From NCBI RefSeq assembly GCF_000760295.1, contig NZ_JNBA01000009.1:1-64000 (forward strand): DNA of 64,000 nucleotides, written 5' to 3'. Position numbers and translations under genes: made by a program. Origin of the DNA: Prochlorococcus sp. MIT 0701. GTDB taxonomy: Bacteria; Cyanobacteriota; Cyanobacteriia; PCC-6307; Cyanobiaceae. The notes beneath the pieces were generated by a model. It worked only from the letters and a program-made list of their open reading frames with translations, did no database searches and was not told where the DNA came from. Every line of letters begins with the position of its first letter. Position 1 is the first letter of the stretch. Shown here piece after piece: positions 48,536-55,668 of the stretch.

Positions 48536-48672
48536 ACCTGATCGAAGCACACAAGAGATCTATTGAACGTGAAAAGAAGAAGCTTGGGGTTTCTGACTAT
48601 GGGTTGCTCTGGATTTCCTTCCTAAGAGGAGCATTTGTCGCCCTGATCATTGAGAGGTTAATCGTCCATTAA
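48532..48672 (+). CDS. Small membrane protein (46 aa) after recombinase pseudogene
   Basis: A 46-residue frame from ATG 48532, overlapping the pseudogene stop (ATGA) and the next start (TAATG). A polar N-terminal helix (MNLIEAHKRSIEREKKKLGV) leads into a hydrophobic segment (YGLLWISFLRGAFVALIIER). The coupling suggests an original operon with the recombinase. Confidence 0.5.
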   Translation: MNLIEAHKRSIEREKKKLGVSDYGLLWISFLRGAFVALIIERLIVH

Positions 48673-48848
48673 TGAAAACAGTCTTACTTGGCGTCATCCT
48701 TGCCCTTCTCTGGTCTTCGCCTCAATCAAGAAACACAACAGCCAATGGTCTAAGGATGGCGGCAAACTGGTTGGATCCAAAGGAGGAACCAACAAAGAAC
48801 CCCACACACATAAAAATCCCCAACCCCTTATATGTTGAGCAAGAATAA
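48672..48848 (+). CDS. Small membrane protein (58 aa), paralogue of 55434-55616 product
   Basis: A 58-residue frame from ATG 48672. Its N-terminus (MKTVLLGVILALLWSSPQSR, then NTTANGLRMAANWLDPKEEP) aligns with the small protein that follows the intact recombinase (VGLGFFLFTNPEARQITADL, then LRSTANAIAPEQD). This makes the recombinase plus mini-protein module duplicated. One membrane helix is predicted; function unknown. Confidence 0.55.
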   Translation: MKTVLLGVILALLWSSPQSRNTTANGLRMAANWLDPKEEPTKNPTHIKIPNPLYVEQE

Positions 48849-48888
48849 AAATAGAGCTCATTTCTAATTAAGAGATCAAAACTATTCA

Positions 48889-49020
48889 ATGGCCTCTATA
48901 ATTCGAGATGAGCAAGCTTTAAAAAAGGCGGCAGAGCAAAAACCACCCTCCCCCTACGCTGTTGGAATGGGAATTCTACTTAAACCATTTTCATATTTGC
49001 TCTTATTTCCTACCCATTGA
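48889..49020 (+). CDS. Possible small protein (43 aa)
   Basis: A 43-residue frame from ATG 48889, beginning MASIIRDEQALKKAAEQKPP and ending with a hydrophobic stretch (ILLKPFSYLLLFPTH). It may be a peripheral membrane peptide. Weak support. Confidence 0.33.
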   Translation: MASIIRDEQALKKAAEQKPPSPYAVGMGILLKPFSYLLLFPTH

Positions 49021-49075
49021 ATAAATAAGAGCATCAGCGATGTTAGTTTAAGCAAAGTTGGTTTATTGCCCTCAT

Positions 49076-49342
49076 ATGAAAGACGCTGATGAGCAAGTTT
49101 TAAGCGAAGAGAGGAAAGAGGAATGGCGAGATCATGTTCTTCAAGAAATAGTTAATTTTCTTGGGTCCCGCAAGGAGGAAATTTATGAGAACTACGCCAA
49201 GCAGAGCGAAGGAAGACTCTCCAAAGAAGTGATTGAGGATGAAGGATTGATGGACTTTGAACTCGCGATTACTTTCCTACGAGACAAGAAAAAATGGTTT
49301 GGACTTGGCTCCGGTTTCTTCAAGGCTAATCTCATTCGTTAA
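49076..49342 (+). CDS. Hypothetical acidic protein (88 aa)
   Basis: An 88-residue charged helical protein (DEQVLSEERKEEWRDHVLQE; FLGSRKEEIYENYAKQSEGR). I start at ATG 49076; the frame is open to 49058. The family is not recognised. It is the last gene before the left att repeat and probably belongs to the older insertion. Confidence 0.5.
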   Translation: MKDADEQVLSEERKEEWRDHVLQEIVNFLGSRKEEIYENYAKQSEGRLSKEVIEDEGLMDFELAITFLRDKKKWFGLGSGFFKANLIR

Positions 49343-49457
49343 GTTAATGGAATGGTTACAACGTTGGATGAGAAGTAGCCCAACTCCCCTTCCGCTTTTG
49401 CAGAGAACTAAGACGAGAACACGCCAGTTACTGCAACTTGCTTGGAGGACATTGTCG

Positions 49458-49488
49458 AAGGCGGCACCCAGATTCGAACTGGGGATAA
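49458..49488 (+). repeat. Left attachment repeat (partial tRNA-Cys 3' end)
   Basis: 31 bp identical to 56213-56243, covering the acceptor 3' strand and T-arm of tRNA-Cys (in antisense on the plus strand). The rest of the tRNA is absent here, as expected for the distal att site after integration into a tRNA 3' end. Confidence 0.93.
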
Positions 49489-49536
49489 GTTTCTAAAAAT
49501 GCGGATATAACTGGGATTATAGGTAGGAAAAGCGCC

Positions 49537-49560
49537 GATTCACCTTCCACTCACCTTCCA
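49537..49560 (+). promoter_or_regulatory. Candidate integrase arm-type sites, left end
   Basis: The pair gattcaccttcc-a-ctcaccttcca lies 49 nt inside the left repeat. It matches 56127-56150 near the right end with one central difference. Short repeats near both att cores are typical arm sites of tyrosine integrases. Confidence 0.55.
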
Positions 49561-49623
49561 GTCGCGCTAAAAAGAACACTCCCAGACCTTCACGTTCAGA
49601 GGTCTGCAGAAGGTGACTTCAAG

Positions 49624-51006
49624 GTGCCCCGCTCTCTTCCCGATAACTGGTCGAACCTGAGCGTCTCGGACTTGGGCATCAAGGGTTCGTTCCCCAACAA
49701 CCTGAAAATCAAGAGGGTCGCGAGGAGCGAAAACCTCTACGCGTCCTGGTTGCCCGACGCCGAGGCGGATACACGTCCGAATCAGGGAAGGAGCGGCAAG
49801 ACCAACAAAAGAGTGCCGCTAACGGCATCTATGGGGACCTCTGACCCGCTTGAAGCAGGGAAACGGGCAGTTGAGTGGGTTGGCAAGCAGCAGCGCGCTC
49901 AAGAGGCGCAGAAGGCGGAGAGAGGAAACAACCTCGGCGTCTATTGGGACAGTTGGTTCGCCAACGAGTGCAGAACCAGAGAGACGAAGCGCAACTTCAC
50001 CAGGTGGAAGCGTGATGAGCGCCTGAAGTGGGAGGGCGAGGCATATGGGATTAAGCACCAACCCTGGGCGCTCAAATCTGTTGAAGACATCACCGCCCTC
50101 GACTTTGAGGACTACTGGCGAGTGCTGGATGCACGCAGAACCGCCAAAAACGATATGGGCGGCACCAAAGCAGCACAGAAGACCCTGATTCGGAAACTGC
50201 TGCGGGAAGCAAGAAGCGACCACCCCCGCCTAAGCATTCCCGAGTTTCCGACCATCACCCGTCAGACAGAGCAGGTGGTGCATTTGAAGAAGTCCGACTG
50301 GGAGCGCCTGGTCAAAAAGGTGGTGGAACTCTCTGGAGGTGCTGCAAGGAAGCAACTAAGCGCCAAGCAATACGAGGCACTTCAGTTCTCCAAGGCGAAG
50401 AGACAGTCCCAACGGAACTGGGTGGACCTCTACGACGCGTTGCACCTGCTCTGGTTCTTCCATCTACGAGCAGAGGACCTCCCACGCCTGCGGGCGGAAT
50501 GGTTCAGCGACACAGGCGATGACGAAATCATCTGCCTACTGGAGGAGACCAAAGGCAATCGCCACAAGCACGAAACTCGCTCTTATCGGGTCGATGCTCC
50601 CTCGAACTGGAGACGCTTGGCACAGAGGAAACCGAGCGGTTATTTGGTCTTCCCTCACATCGTCAGACCCAAAGGAAATCCAGCAGAGAGTTCTGTTCTC
50701 GACAACTTCAACGACCTCCTACGCACAGCGATGGATGCCTGTGACCCGCCAATCCCGTCGAAGGGGATGACAGCAACCAACATCCGTCACACAGCATTCC
50801 GACTGATGCTTGAGGAAGTTCCTGCACTAGGACGACCTCCACTCATCCATTCCTTTGCAGAAAATGGAATGACCTCAGCAGCGATGCTGGAGAGAACGTA
50901 TCTGAAATACATCGACCAAGAGAGCACCGCCAAGAAGGTCAGAGCACAAACAAAATCAAGCGAATGGTCCCTTCAAAAGAGAGCAGAGAAGCAGAAGGGC
51001 GTGTGA
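49624..51006 (+). CDS. int: Tyrosine recombinase (phage-type integrase)
   Basis: A 460-residue integrase. The N-terminal arm/core-binding region includes VYWDSWFANECRTRETKRNF. In the catalytic domain the first Arg is in LWFFHLRAEDLPRLRAEWF (about 285-303), the Lys in LEETKGNRHK, the H-x-x-R-like box in TNIRHTAFRLM (about 385-395) and the nucleophile Tyr in ERTYLKYID near 435. Start is GTG 49624. It lies 135 nt inside the left repeat, reading inward, and is the likely driver of integration at tRNA-Cys. Confidence 0.92.
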   Translation: MPRSLPDNWSNLSVSDLGIKGSFPNNLKIKRVARSENLYASWLPDAEADTRPNQGRSGKTNKRVPLTASMGTSDPLEAGKRAVEWVGKQQRAQEAQKAERGNNLGVYWDSWFANECRTRETKRNFTRWKRDERLKWEGEAYGIKHQPWALKSVEDITALDFEDYWRVLDARRTAKNDMGGTKAAQKTLIRKLLREARSDHPRLSIPEFPTITRQTEQVVHLKKSDWERLVKKVVELSGGAARKQLSAKQYEALQFSKAKRQSQRNWVDLYDALHLLWFFHLRAEDLPRLRAEWFSDTGDDEIICLLEETKGNRHKHETRSYRVDAPSNWRRLAQRKPSGYLVFPHIVRPKGNPAESSVLDNFNDLLRTAMDACDPPIPSKGMTATNIRHTAFRLMLEEVPALGRPPLIHSFAENGMTSAAMLERTYLKYIDQESTAKKVRAQTKSSEWSLQKRAEKQKGV

Positions 51007-51013
51007 CAGTTTT

Positions 51014-51033
51014 CCCCTCTATAAGAGGGGTTT
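51014..51033 (+). terminator. Hairpin after integrase gene
   Basis: A perfect 7-bp stem (51014-51020 with 51024-51030), 3-nt loop and a short TTT tail, 8 nt past the integrase stop. The short T-run makes it a moderate terminator. Confidence 0.6.
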
Positions 51034-51156
51034 GAAAAGCGTCAAAACGAACGCCGAGAACCCTTTCCACCACTCAATACCTGCCACTTATTTACGCACA
51101 GATATAGGGTCCAAATAAACTGTCCCACACCAGGCAGATTCACCCAATAAACGCCG

Positions 51157-51162
51157 TATAAT
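51157..51162 (+). promoter_or_regulatory. Candidate -10 element upstream of 51322 operon
   Basis: A perfect TATAAT hexamer lies in the 315-nt gap between the integrase gene and the next gene. The expected -35 position shows no good TTGACA match, so the promoter would be weak or activated. Nothing else is recognised in this gap. Confidence 0.4.
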
Positions 51163-51321
51163 ATGTCTATCGAAACGAAGGGCGAACACCTTCCTCTGCG
51201 GTATATAAATCAAATACACGCCACCGCGCTTGCCGCCCTGGCGAAGTCAATAAACTGACTATAAACCCTACGCAGAAGACTGCGAGAACAACGTACCCAT
51301 ACTGCTTTTCCAGGAAATCAA

Positions 51322-51636
51322 ATGAACGCACAAGAACTCTATTCTGAACTCTCCGCTTGGATGAGAGATTCTGATGTTATTCCAAGTGATTGGGAAGAGG
51401 TTATCTGGGAGTATCTAAATGAGGAATACTCCGAAGATGTGGCAGACAACTTCACCGAACAGGTAATGGACCTATTTGGAGTCAAGAAGCAGTCCCAAAA
51501 AACTATTCAGGAATGGTTGTCCGAATGTCCCACTTCCTGGAATATGGAGTACCACGAAGATTTTGGCAAAATGTGCTTTTTCATTCGTGAAGAGAACGAA
51601 GACGAAAAATCTTTCGTTGAAGCATTCAACTGCTGA
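51322..51636 (+). CDS. Hypothetical acidic protein of the element (104 aa)
   Basis: A 104-residue, very acidic, Trp-rich protein (SELSAWMRDSDVIPSDWEEV; IWEYLNEEYSEDVADNFTEQ). Such composition occurs in DNA-mimic and anti-defence proteins, but there is no family match that I recognise. The stop overlaps the start of the zinc-ribbon gene (TGATG), so the two are translationally coupled. Confidence 0.65.
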   Translation: MNAQELYSELSAWMRDSDVIPSDWEEVIWEYLNEEYSEDVADNFTEQVMDLFGVKKQSQKTIQEWLSECPTSWNMEYHEDFGKMCFFIREENEDEKSFVEAFNC

Positions 51637-52076
51637 TGCAGTCACCAGAGCAACTACTGCAGCGCCTTTATGGACGCTTCCCTGGATGGAGAAAGACCCA
51701 GGAAAATACTGCCTATCGGTTCAGGTGTCCCTACTGCCAGCACAGCACCGATACGCGTGCTCATAAGCACAAGGGATACATCCATCCAGACCAGGGACGA
51801 CCAGGAAGGTTTCGCTTCAAGTGCCACAACTGTGGCGAACACAAATCACTACTGGACTTCGTGAAGGAGCAAGCGCCCGACTTGCTTCTGTCGCCTGCAG
51901 CACCCTCAGAGACGGTCTCTGAACCCTCTGAGAGCAGCAGTAGCGGTCAGAAGGTGACCAAGTTGCCAAGGGGTCAGAGCGTCTCGGACAACCTCTGGAG
52001 GTCCAGGCATATGCCCAGGCATCTTTACAGGGGTAATCCGAGAACCATTAAGAGCAACAACGAAGACAGGGACTGA
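51636..52076 (+). CDS. Primase-like zinc-ribbon protein
   Basis: A 146-residue protein. Residues about 28-70 hold a zinc ribbon: RCPYCQHSTDT, RFRFKCHNCGEHKSLLDFVK, in the spacing seen in the N-terminal zinc domains of phage primases (T7 gp4 type, CxxC...CxxC). The remainder is Ser/Pro-rich with a basic end. No catalytic primase or helicase domain is present. It may prime or regulate element replication, or be a stand-alone DNA-binding factor. A terminator hairpin overlaps its stop. Confidence 0.7.
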   Translation: MQSPEQLLQRLYGRFPGWRKTQENTAYRFRCPYCQHSTDTRAHKHKGYIHPDQGRPGRFRFKCHNCGEHKSLLDFVKEQAPDLLLSPAAPSETVSEPSESSSSGQKVTKLPRGQSVSDNLWRSRHMPRHLYRGNPRTIKSNNEDRD

Positions 52077-52098
52077 AGAGTCTCTGTCTTTTTCTTTG
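52066..52098 (+). terminator. Strong terminator of the 51322-52076 operon
   Basis: A 10-bp stem (52066-52075 with 52080-52089, one G-U), GAAG loop, then TTTTTCTTT. It includes the stop codon of the zinc-ribbon gene. Confidence 0.88.
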
Positions 52099-52452
52099 CC
52101 TCTAACAAAATCATTTATCCTTGTTTGATAACAATCGTTTATCAATGGTCTTTTCTGGCAGATAACTCTTATACATAGAGGTGAAGAATATGATGATTCA
52201 TCTTCAAGTCCATTCTTGAAGAGGACTTGAAACCTCAGAGACTAAATAGTTGCAAGAGGTTTGACTTCCGCGTTCCATCCGCATAAGAAGTTTTCTGGAT
52301 ACCTTCTGTTCTTATTTTGACCAGAAGTTCATCAAATGGATATTATTGTTGAAATAAAGGGATTTACCTTGTCCCCTTAGTGTGTTGTCTATCAGTAGAT
52401 TGTTTCATCCAGAACCTCTTTTTTGTTGTATGTATTTCCACTAGAAAGGATT
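52099..52452. other. Regulatory gap in the element
   Basis: About 354 nt with no gene. It holds an inverted repeat (TTGATAA at 52125-52131 and TTATCAA at 52139-52145, 7-nt spacer) and CTAAATA at 52242-52248. AT-rich, likely carrying the promoter and operator of the downstream small-gene operon. Confidence 0.5.
52125..52145. promoter_or_regulatory. Inverted repeat, possible operator
   Basis: Perfect 7-bp half sites TTGATAA/TTATCAA separated by 7 nt, upstream of a gene for a ribbon-helix-helix-like protein. It could be that protein's operator; a second terminator is less likely as no T-run follows. Confidence 0.4.
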
Positions 52453-52623
52453 ATGAACCAAACAAAGACTCCCTCTTCAAATGTTTCGTTTAACTCTAGA
52501 GAGGTTCCTTATTTTCGTGCTTTAGAGCAGGACTTGGTGCGTAAGACAAAGATGACTAAATCCGCTGTCTATAAACAGGCGCTTAAGGAGTATCACGGCA
52601 AACACTTTACCCATCAAATGTGA
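52453..52623 (+). CDS. Small ribbon-helix-helix-like protein (56 aa)
   Basis: A 56-residue protein from ATG 52453, preceded by AGAAAGGA. A beta-strand-like start (NVSFNSREVPYF) leads to helices LEQDLVRKTKMTKSAVYKQA, then LKEYHGK, as in CopG/Arc DNA-binding proteins. I drop the 10-residue upstream extension because this start has the better ribosome site. It is probably a regulator of the element. Confidence 0.58.
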   Translation: MNQTKTPSSNVSFNSREVPYFRALEQDLVRKTKMTKSAVYKQALKEYHGKHFTHQM

Positions 52624-52624
52624 A

Positions 52625-52930
52625 ATGAATATCAATACGCTCGTGAGCATTCGTAAATGGTACGAAGACCAGTTAGAACCATTAAAAGGGTCTCCTGGTC
52701 ACTCAACTGTTAGGCGATATATCTATCAGCGTATTAATGAAATCAATATGATTTTGTTTTCGCAGGATGAGCAAGAGACCTTGAGGTCACTTGATGCTTT
52801 GTTCTTGCTTGAACCGATAAGTAGAAATGCATCCCCAGTCAATCCTGATATCAATACAACCTATGAGGTGACCGATGAAGAGACACCCGATTTCGTTTTC
52901 AACCTTTGCAGCAGAAGCAAAGGCGTCTAA
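52625..52930 (+). CDS. Hypothetical protein (101 aa)
   Basis: A 101-residue protein. The N-terminal helical half (LVSIRKWYEDQLEPLKGSPG; RRYIYQRINEINMILF) is followed by an acidic, probably disordered tail. It begins 1 nt after the preceding stop and overlaps the next gene by 56 nt, so it is in a tight phage-like operon. No family recognised. Confidence 0.55.
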   Translation: MNINTLVSIRKWYEDQLEPLKGSPGHSTVRRYIYQRINEINMILFSQDEQETLRSLDALFLLEPISRNASPVNPDINTTYEVTDEETPDFVFNLCSRSKGV

Positions 52931-53186
52931 GACTAAGCAAGAAAAGCGAAGGAAGAAAATCAGCAAACTCCAGAGCAGAACTGGCGGTTCTGAGGAACTC
53001 TGGTCTGGACTTGAAGGCAAGGAATACAGCAATCCAGCAGACCTCAACTGGAAAGCAAAGGACACCTATACAGAGCAGTTCCTGGACCGCTTAAGAGACT
53101 TGCTCAGGACTAATACAGAGATGACCCCGCTTGAGGTCACACAGCGTCTCTACATCATTTACGACGAAACTATTGGACAACGATGA
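52875..53186 (+). CDS. Hypothetical basic protein (103 aa)
   Basis: A 103-residue protein. The Lys-rich N-terminus (KASKTKQEKRRKKISKLQSR) is followed by a helical part (YTEQFLDRLRDLLRTNTEMT). It overlaps both neighbours, and its stop shares bases with the next ATG. It may bind nucleic acid, but this rests only on charge. Confidence 0.52.
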   Translation: MKRHPISFSTFAAEAKASKTKQEKRRKKISKLQSRTGGSEELWSGLEGKEYSNPADLNWKAKDTYTEQFLDRLRDLLRTNTEMTPLEVTQRLYIIYDETIGQR

Positions 53187-53329
53187 TGAATATCAAGATT
53201 AACCGACTCAACGAACGATACCTCAGAGAGATGATTCAAAAGAACTCTAGATATGGTTCTATGGAGTCCCTTGTCAATGAAGCAGTAGACCAGTTCTATC
53301 AGCAAGAAAAGAAACGAAGATTTAAGTGA
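53183..53329 (+). CDS. Ribbon-helix-helix-like mini protein (48 aa)
   Basis: A 48-residue frame from ATG 53183 (second ATG at 53186). MNIKINRLNERYLREMIQKN, then GSMESLVNEAVDQFYQQEKK, shows the strand-helix-helix layout of CopG/ParD-type antitoxins and regulators. It is too short for standard gene callers. Its start overlaps the preceding stop. Confidence 0.55.
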   Translation: MMNIKINRLNERYLREMIQKNSRYGSMESLVNEAVDQFYQQEKKRRFK

Positions 53330-53340
53330 TTTTAGAATGA

Positions 53341-53697
53341 TTGGATGATACAAATCATTTTCAAGTCGGTAAATTCAAAGTAATCTTTGAAATCGTGCTT
53401 GATGACAGCGACAGGAATGGAAAAACGCTGTCGCATATGAGGGAACTCATCTTCAAGCATGACAATCAGGAAGATCCAGCATCTGCTTTGAAGGACTTCT
53501 ATGAGCAATTCCAGGAGATGGCGATTCTCGGGAACAGCGTTAATGATTTTCCTGCACTTATTTTTATAGTATTTGCAATGGGAGAAGTCGGTCGCTTTGA
53601 ATTTAATGCAAAAGATGCATGGTTTGCATCATTCTTCGCACGAAATCGCCCTAAGTGTATAATAGAATCAAACCACAGTTCAAGTGCATCATGTTAA
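53341..53697 (+). CDS. Hypothetical protein (118 aa)
   Basis: A frame of 118 residues from TTG 53341. Strand-rich start (FQVGKFKVIFEIVLDDSDRN), then FKHDNQEDPASALKDFYEQF, which resembles small phage or plasmid proteins of unknown role. The end overlaps the next gene. Its start is uncertain. Confidence 0.48.
   Translation: MDDTNHFQVGKFKVIFEIVLDDSDRNGKTLSHMRELIFKHDNQEDPASALKDFYEQFQEMAILGNSVNDFPALIFIVFAMGEVGRFEFNAKDAWFASFFARNRPKCIIESNHSSSASC
53658..53663 (+). promoter_or_regulatory. Candidate -10 element for the 53691 gene
   Basis: A perfect TATAAT 28 nt upstream of ATG 53691, inside the end of the preceding frame. No clear -35 box stands at the usual spacing. Confidence 0.35.
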
Positions 53698-54641
53698 GAA
53701 CTCTTGGGAGACTTGTCTCGACCGCTTTTTCGCTCGGTCTTATTTGGTTCGGGTATACCCAGATTAGATCTGGTGTATCGACGATGAGTGGTTCCTCCTC
53801 TGCGTCAAATGACAAAGACAAAAAAGAATACTCAATTGACGATGCAGAAATGGTTAAAACTATTGCTGGATTGTCTGAAGAGTTTGAGCAAAATTCTGTT
53901 CGAGCAGAGAATGCTTACATGGGTAGAATTATAGCATTCGATGGGATTGTTAATTCGATCGATGACTCTCCCTTTGGAGATAATAGCGCAATAGTTTCGA
54001 TTCGAGATCCTTCCTCTAGTGAGTACACTTTAGAAGGGTTTGATTGTCGTCACAAGCGTGATGATGTCGCAATTGTAAGTCTAAATAAAGGTGAATTTGT
54101 GTCGGTTGTAGGAAAACTAAAGTCAGAAACAATGGGTCTAAGTTTTGCAGGATGCACATACAACTTGGATGGAGTGGGGTCATTTCAAAGGTTTGATGCT
54201 GCGGAATACGAAAGGAATCAAAAATTGAGCATGGAGAAAATGGTAAAACTAAGAAATTCTTTGAGTGAATTTACTGTCGACGACGCTTGCGGAAAATCGA
54301 AAATTTTGGAGGATTGCGATGGCGGAGTGTCCAAGTCTGCTGACAAAAAGAATTATATGATTGTCTGGAACAGCAAGTTTGCAGATCCTAGGTATAGACA
54401 AGACGAAAATGGTATTGAAGTGGCAATAAAAGAAGACGGCGAATTTAAAAGATATATGGGTTCTTGGGAAAACTCGAGAAACTCTTTAAGGGTGTACTTC
54501 AACCCTTATGGGAGAGTGGTGGTTTACGCAGATAATAAAGGTGATTTTAGTTTGAGTCCTTCGTCTATGGGACCTGCAAAAATGTCCTTTGGGTCTTCAA
54601 ATGCAGAAACAGTATTCGTGCACAATCTCGGCGCTCAATAG
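53691..54641 (+). CDS. Membrane-anchored protein with OB-fold-like region
   Basis: A 316-residue protein from ATG 53691. An N-terminal membrane helix (LVSTAFSLGLIWFGYTQI) is followed by a Ser/Lys linker and a domain at about 70-170 (AYMGRIIAFDGIVNSIDDSP; GEFVSVVGKLKSETMGLSFA) that resembles the tRNA_anti-like OB fold of lipoprotein-type proteins. The C-terminal part has paired Cys (DDACGKSKILEDC). It is the largest cargo gene besides the recombinases and has a low-GC codon choice unlike the integrase. Function unknown. Confidence 0.6.
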   Translation: MLRTLGRLVSTAFSLGLIWFGYTQIRSGVSTMSGSSSASNDKDKKEYSIDDAEMVKTIAGLSEEFEQNSVRAENAYMGRIIAFDGIVNSIDDSPFGDNSAIVSIRDPSSSEYTLEGFDCRHKRDDVAIVSLNKGEFVSVVGKLKSETMGLSFAGCTYNLDGVGSFQRFDAAEYERNQKLSMEKMVKLRNSLSEFTVDDACGKSKILEDCDGGVSKSADKKNYMIVWNSKFADPRYRQDENGIEVAIKEDGEFKRYMGSWENSRNSLRVYFNPYGRVVVYADNKGDFSLSPSSMGPAKMSFGSSNAETVFVHNLGAQ

Positions 54642-54739
54642 ATTGGTGCAGTTAGCAGTTAAGAGTTTTTATTTAATAGTCCTGCTCTCTTTGTAGATCT
54701 TCGAGTGGACCAACTCAAGGAAATGCTTTCGGTTTTCGA

Positions 54740-54855
54740 TGTTCCAACAACCGAACGGTTGCGATAACACCTGGGAAATGAGCAGGCACTGGGATCAGGG
54801 TGTTCCAATAACAATGTTCGGTTGCTATGGTTTCACTAACACCCTTTTTGGAACA
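54740..54855 (+). promoter_or_regulatory. Candidate resolution (res) site of the serine recombinase
   Basis: TGTTCCAA occurs at 54740-54747 and 54801-54808, and inverted (TTGGAACA) at 54848-54855 just before the recombinase ATG. The two direct copies are followed at similar distance by CGGTTGCGAT (54756-54765) and CGGTTGCTAT (54819-54828). Clustered direct and inverted subsites next to the gene are typical of resolvase res sites and of autoregulation. Confidence 0.6.
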
Positions 54856-55440
54856 ATGACCGCCCGCAGCGTTGGATATGCCCGCTGTTCCACGGCATCA
54901 CAGAAAACAGACGCTCAGGTTGCAGCGTTGAAAGAAGCAGGTTGCGCGGTCGTCTTTGAGGAGACCATCAGCACGAGGGTCAAAGAGAAAGACCGACCTC
55001 AACTGCAGGCGGCACTGAATGCCGTCGTGGAAGGCGATGAATTGGTGGTGGCGAAGTTGGATCGCCTAGGCAGAACTCAGGTGGAAGTGGTTTCCCGTCT
55101 GCATCAACTGCAGGAGCAAGGGATCCATGTCCGAACGCTTGATGGATTGGTCAACACCAAAGGACTAGGCAAGTTCGCCCCTGTCCTTATTGGTCTGCTT
55201 TCTGGTTTGGCGGAAGTGGAACGCTCACTGATCCAAGAGCGAACCCTGGAGAGCATCCAGCACCGCAGATCAATAGGCGGGAACTTGGGCGGTCGCCCAA
55301 AGACCAACGAAGCAAAGGAGCGCCTGGTGCTGCGCCTAAGGGAGGAGGGGTGCTCCTATCGCTCCATTCGAGAGCAGACAGGACTGGCGCTCTCAACGAT
55401 CCGTCGGATCATTGCTGAACAGGAGGCGGTGTCGTGCTGA
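54856..55440 (+). CDS. Serine recombinase (resolvase/invertase family)
   Basis: A 194-residue protein from ATG 54856. The catalytic domain starts TARSVGYARCSTASQKTDAQ, with the nucleophile Ser in the ARxST motif. Other family blocks: VVAKLDRLGRTQVEVVSRLH, GLLSGLAEVERSLIQERT, GGRPKTNEA and a C-terminal HTH (YRSIREQTGLALSTIRRII). The longer frame from 54739 would run through the res-like repeats and is unlikely. It probably resolves dimers or rearranges the element. A decayed paralogue lies at 47945. Confidence 0.92.
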   Translation: MTARSVGYARCSTASQKTDAQVAALKEAGCAVVFEETISTRVKEKDRPQLQAALNAVVEGDELVVAKLDRLGRTQVEVVSRLHQLQEQGIHVRTLDGLVNTKGLGKFAPVLIGLLSGLAEVERSLIQERTLESIQHRRSIGGNLGGRPKTNEAKERLVLRLREEGCSYRSIREQTGLALSTIRRIIAEQEAVSC

Positions 55441-55616
55441 AAATCCTTGTTGGCGTTGGACTTGGGTTCTTTCTCTTCACCAACCCAGAGGCAAGGCAGA
55501 TCACCGCAGACCTGCTGAGATCAACTGCGAATGCGATTGCCCCTGAGCAAGACGGCAAGACTTTTCAGGACAGGGTGAAGGATGCCGTGGTGGAGAAAGT
55601 TAAGGAGGGCGACTAA
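55434..55616 (+). CDS. Small membrane protein linked to serine recombinase (60 aa)
   Basis: A 60-residue protein from GTG 55434, overlapping the recombinase stop by 7 nt. One membrane helix (KILVGVGLGFFLFTNPEARQ) is followed by an amphipathic polar tail (DGKTFQDRVKDAVVEKVKEG). A paralogue follows the decayed recombinase at 48672, so the pair is a conserved module. Function unknown. Confidence 0.65.
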   Translation: MLKILVGVGLGFFLFTNPEARQITADLLRSTANAIAPEQDGKTFQDRVKDAVVEKVKEGD

Positions 55617-55668
55617 TGGGAAGGGGAAGAGGGTAGTTCCGAGTCGAAGAACTGAACCCTTTTATGGA

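Noticed and set aside
49257-49496. 79-residue plus-strand frame ending in the left att repeat
   Set aside because: It ends in the same antisense-tRNA peptide and overlaps the better 88-residue frame.
54739-54855. 39-residue N-terminal extension of the serine recombinase
   Set aside because: It translates the res-like repeats, is unlike any recombinase N-terminus, and a normal ATG follows at 54856.
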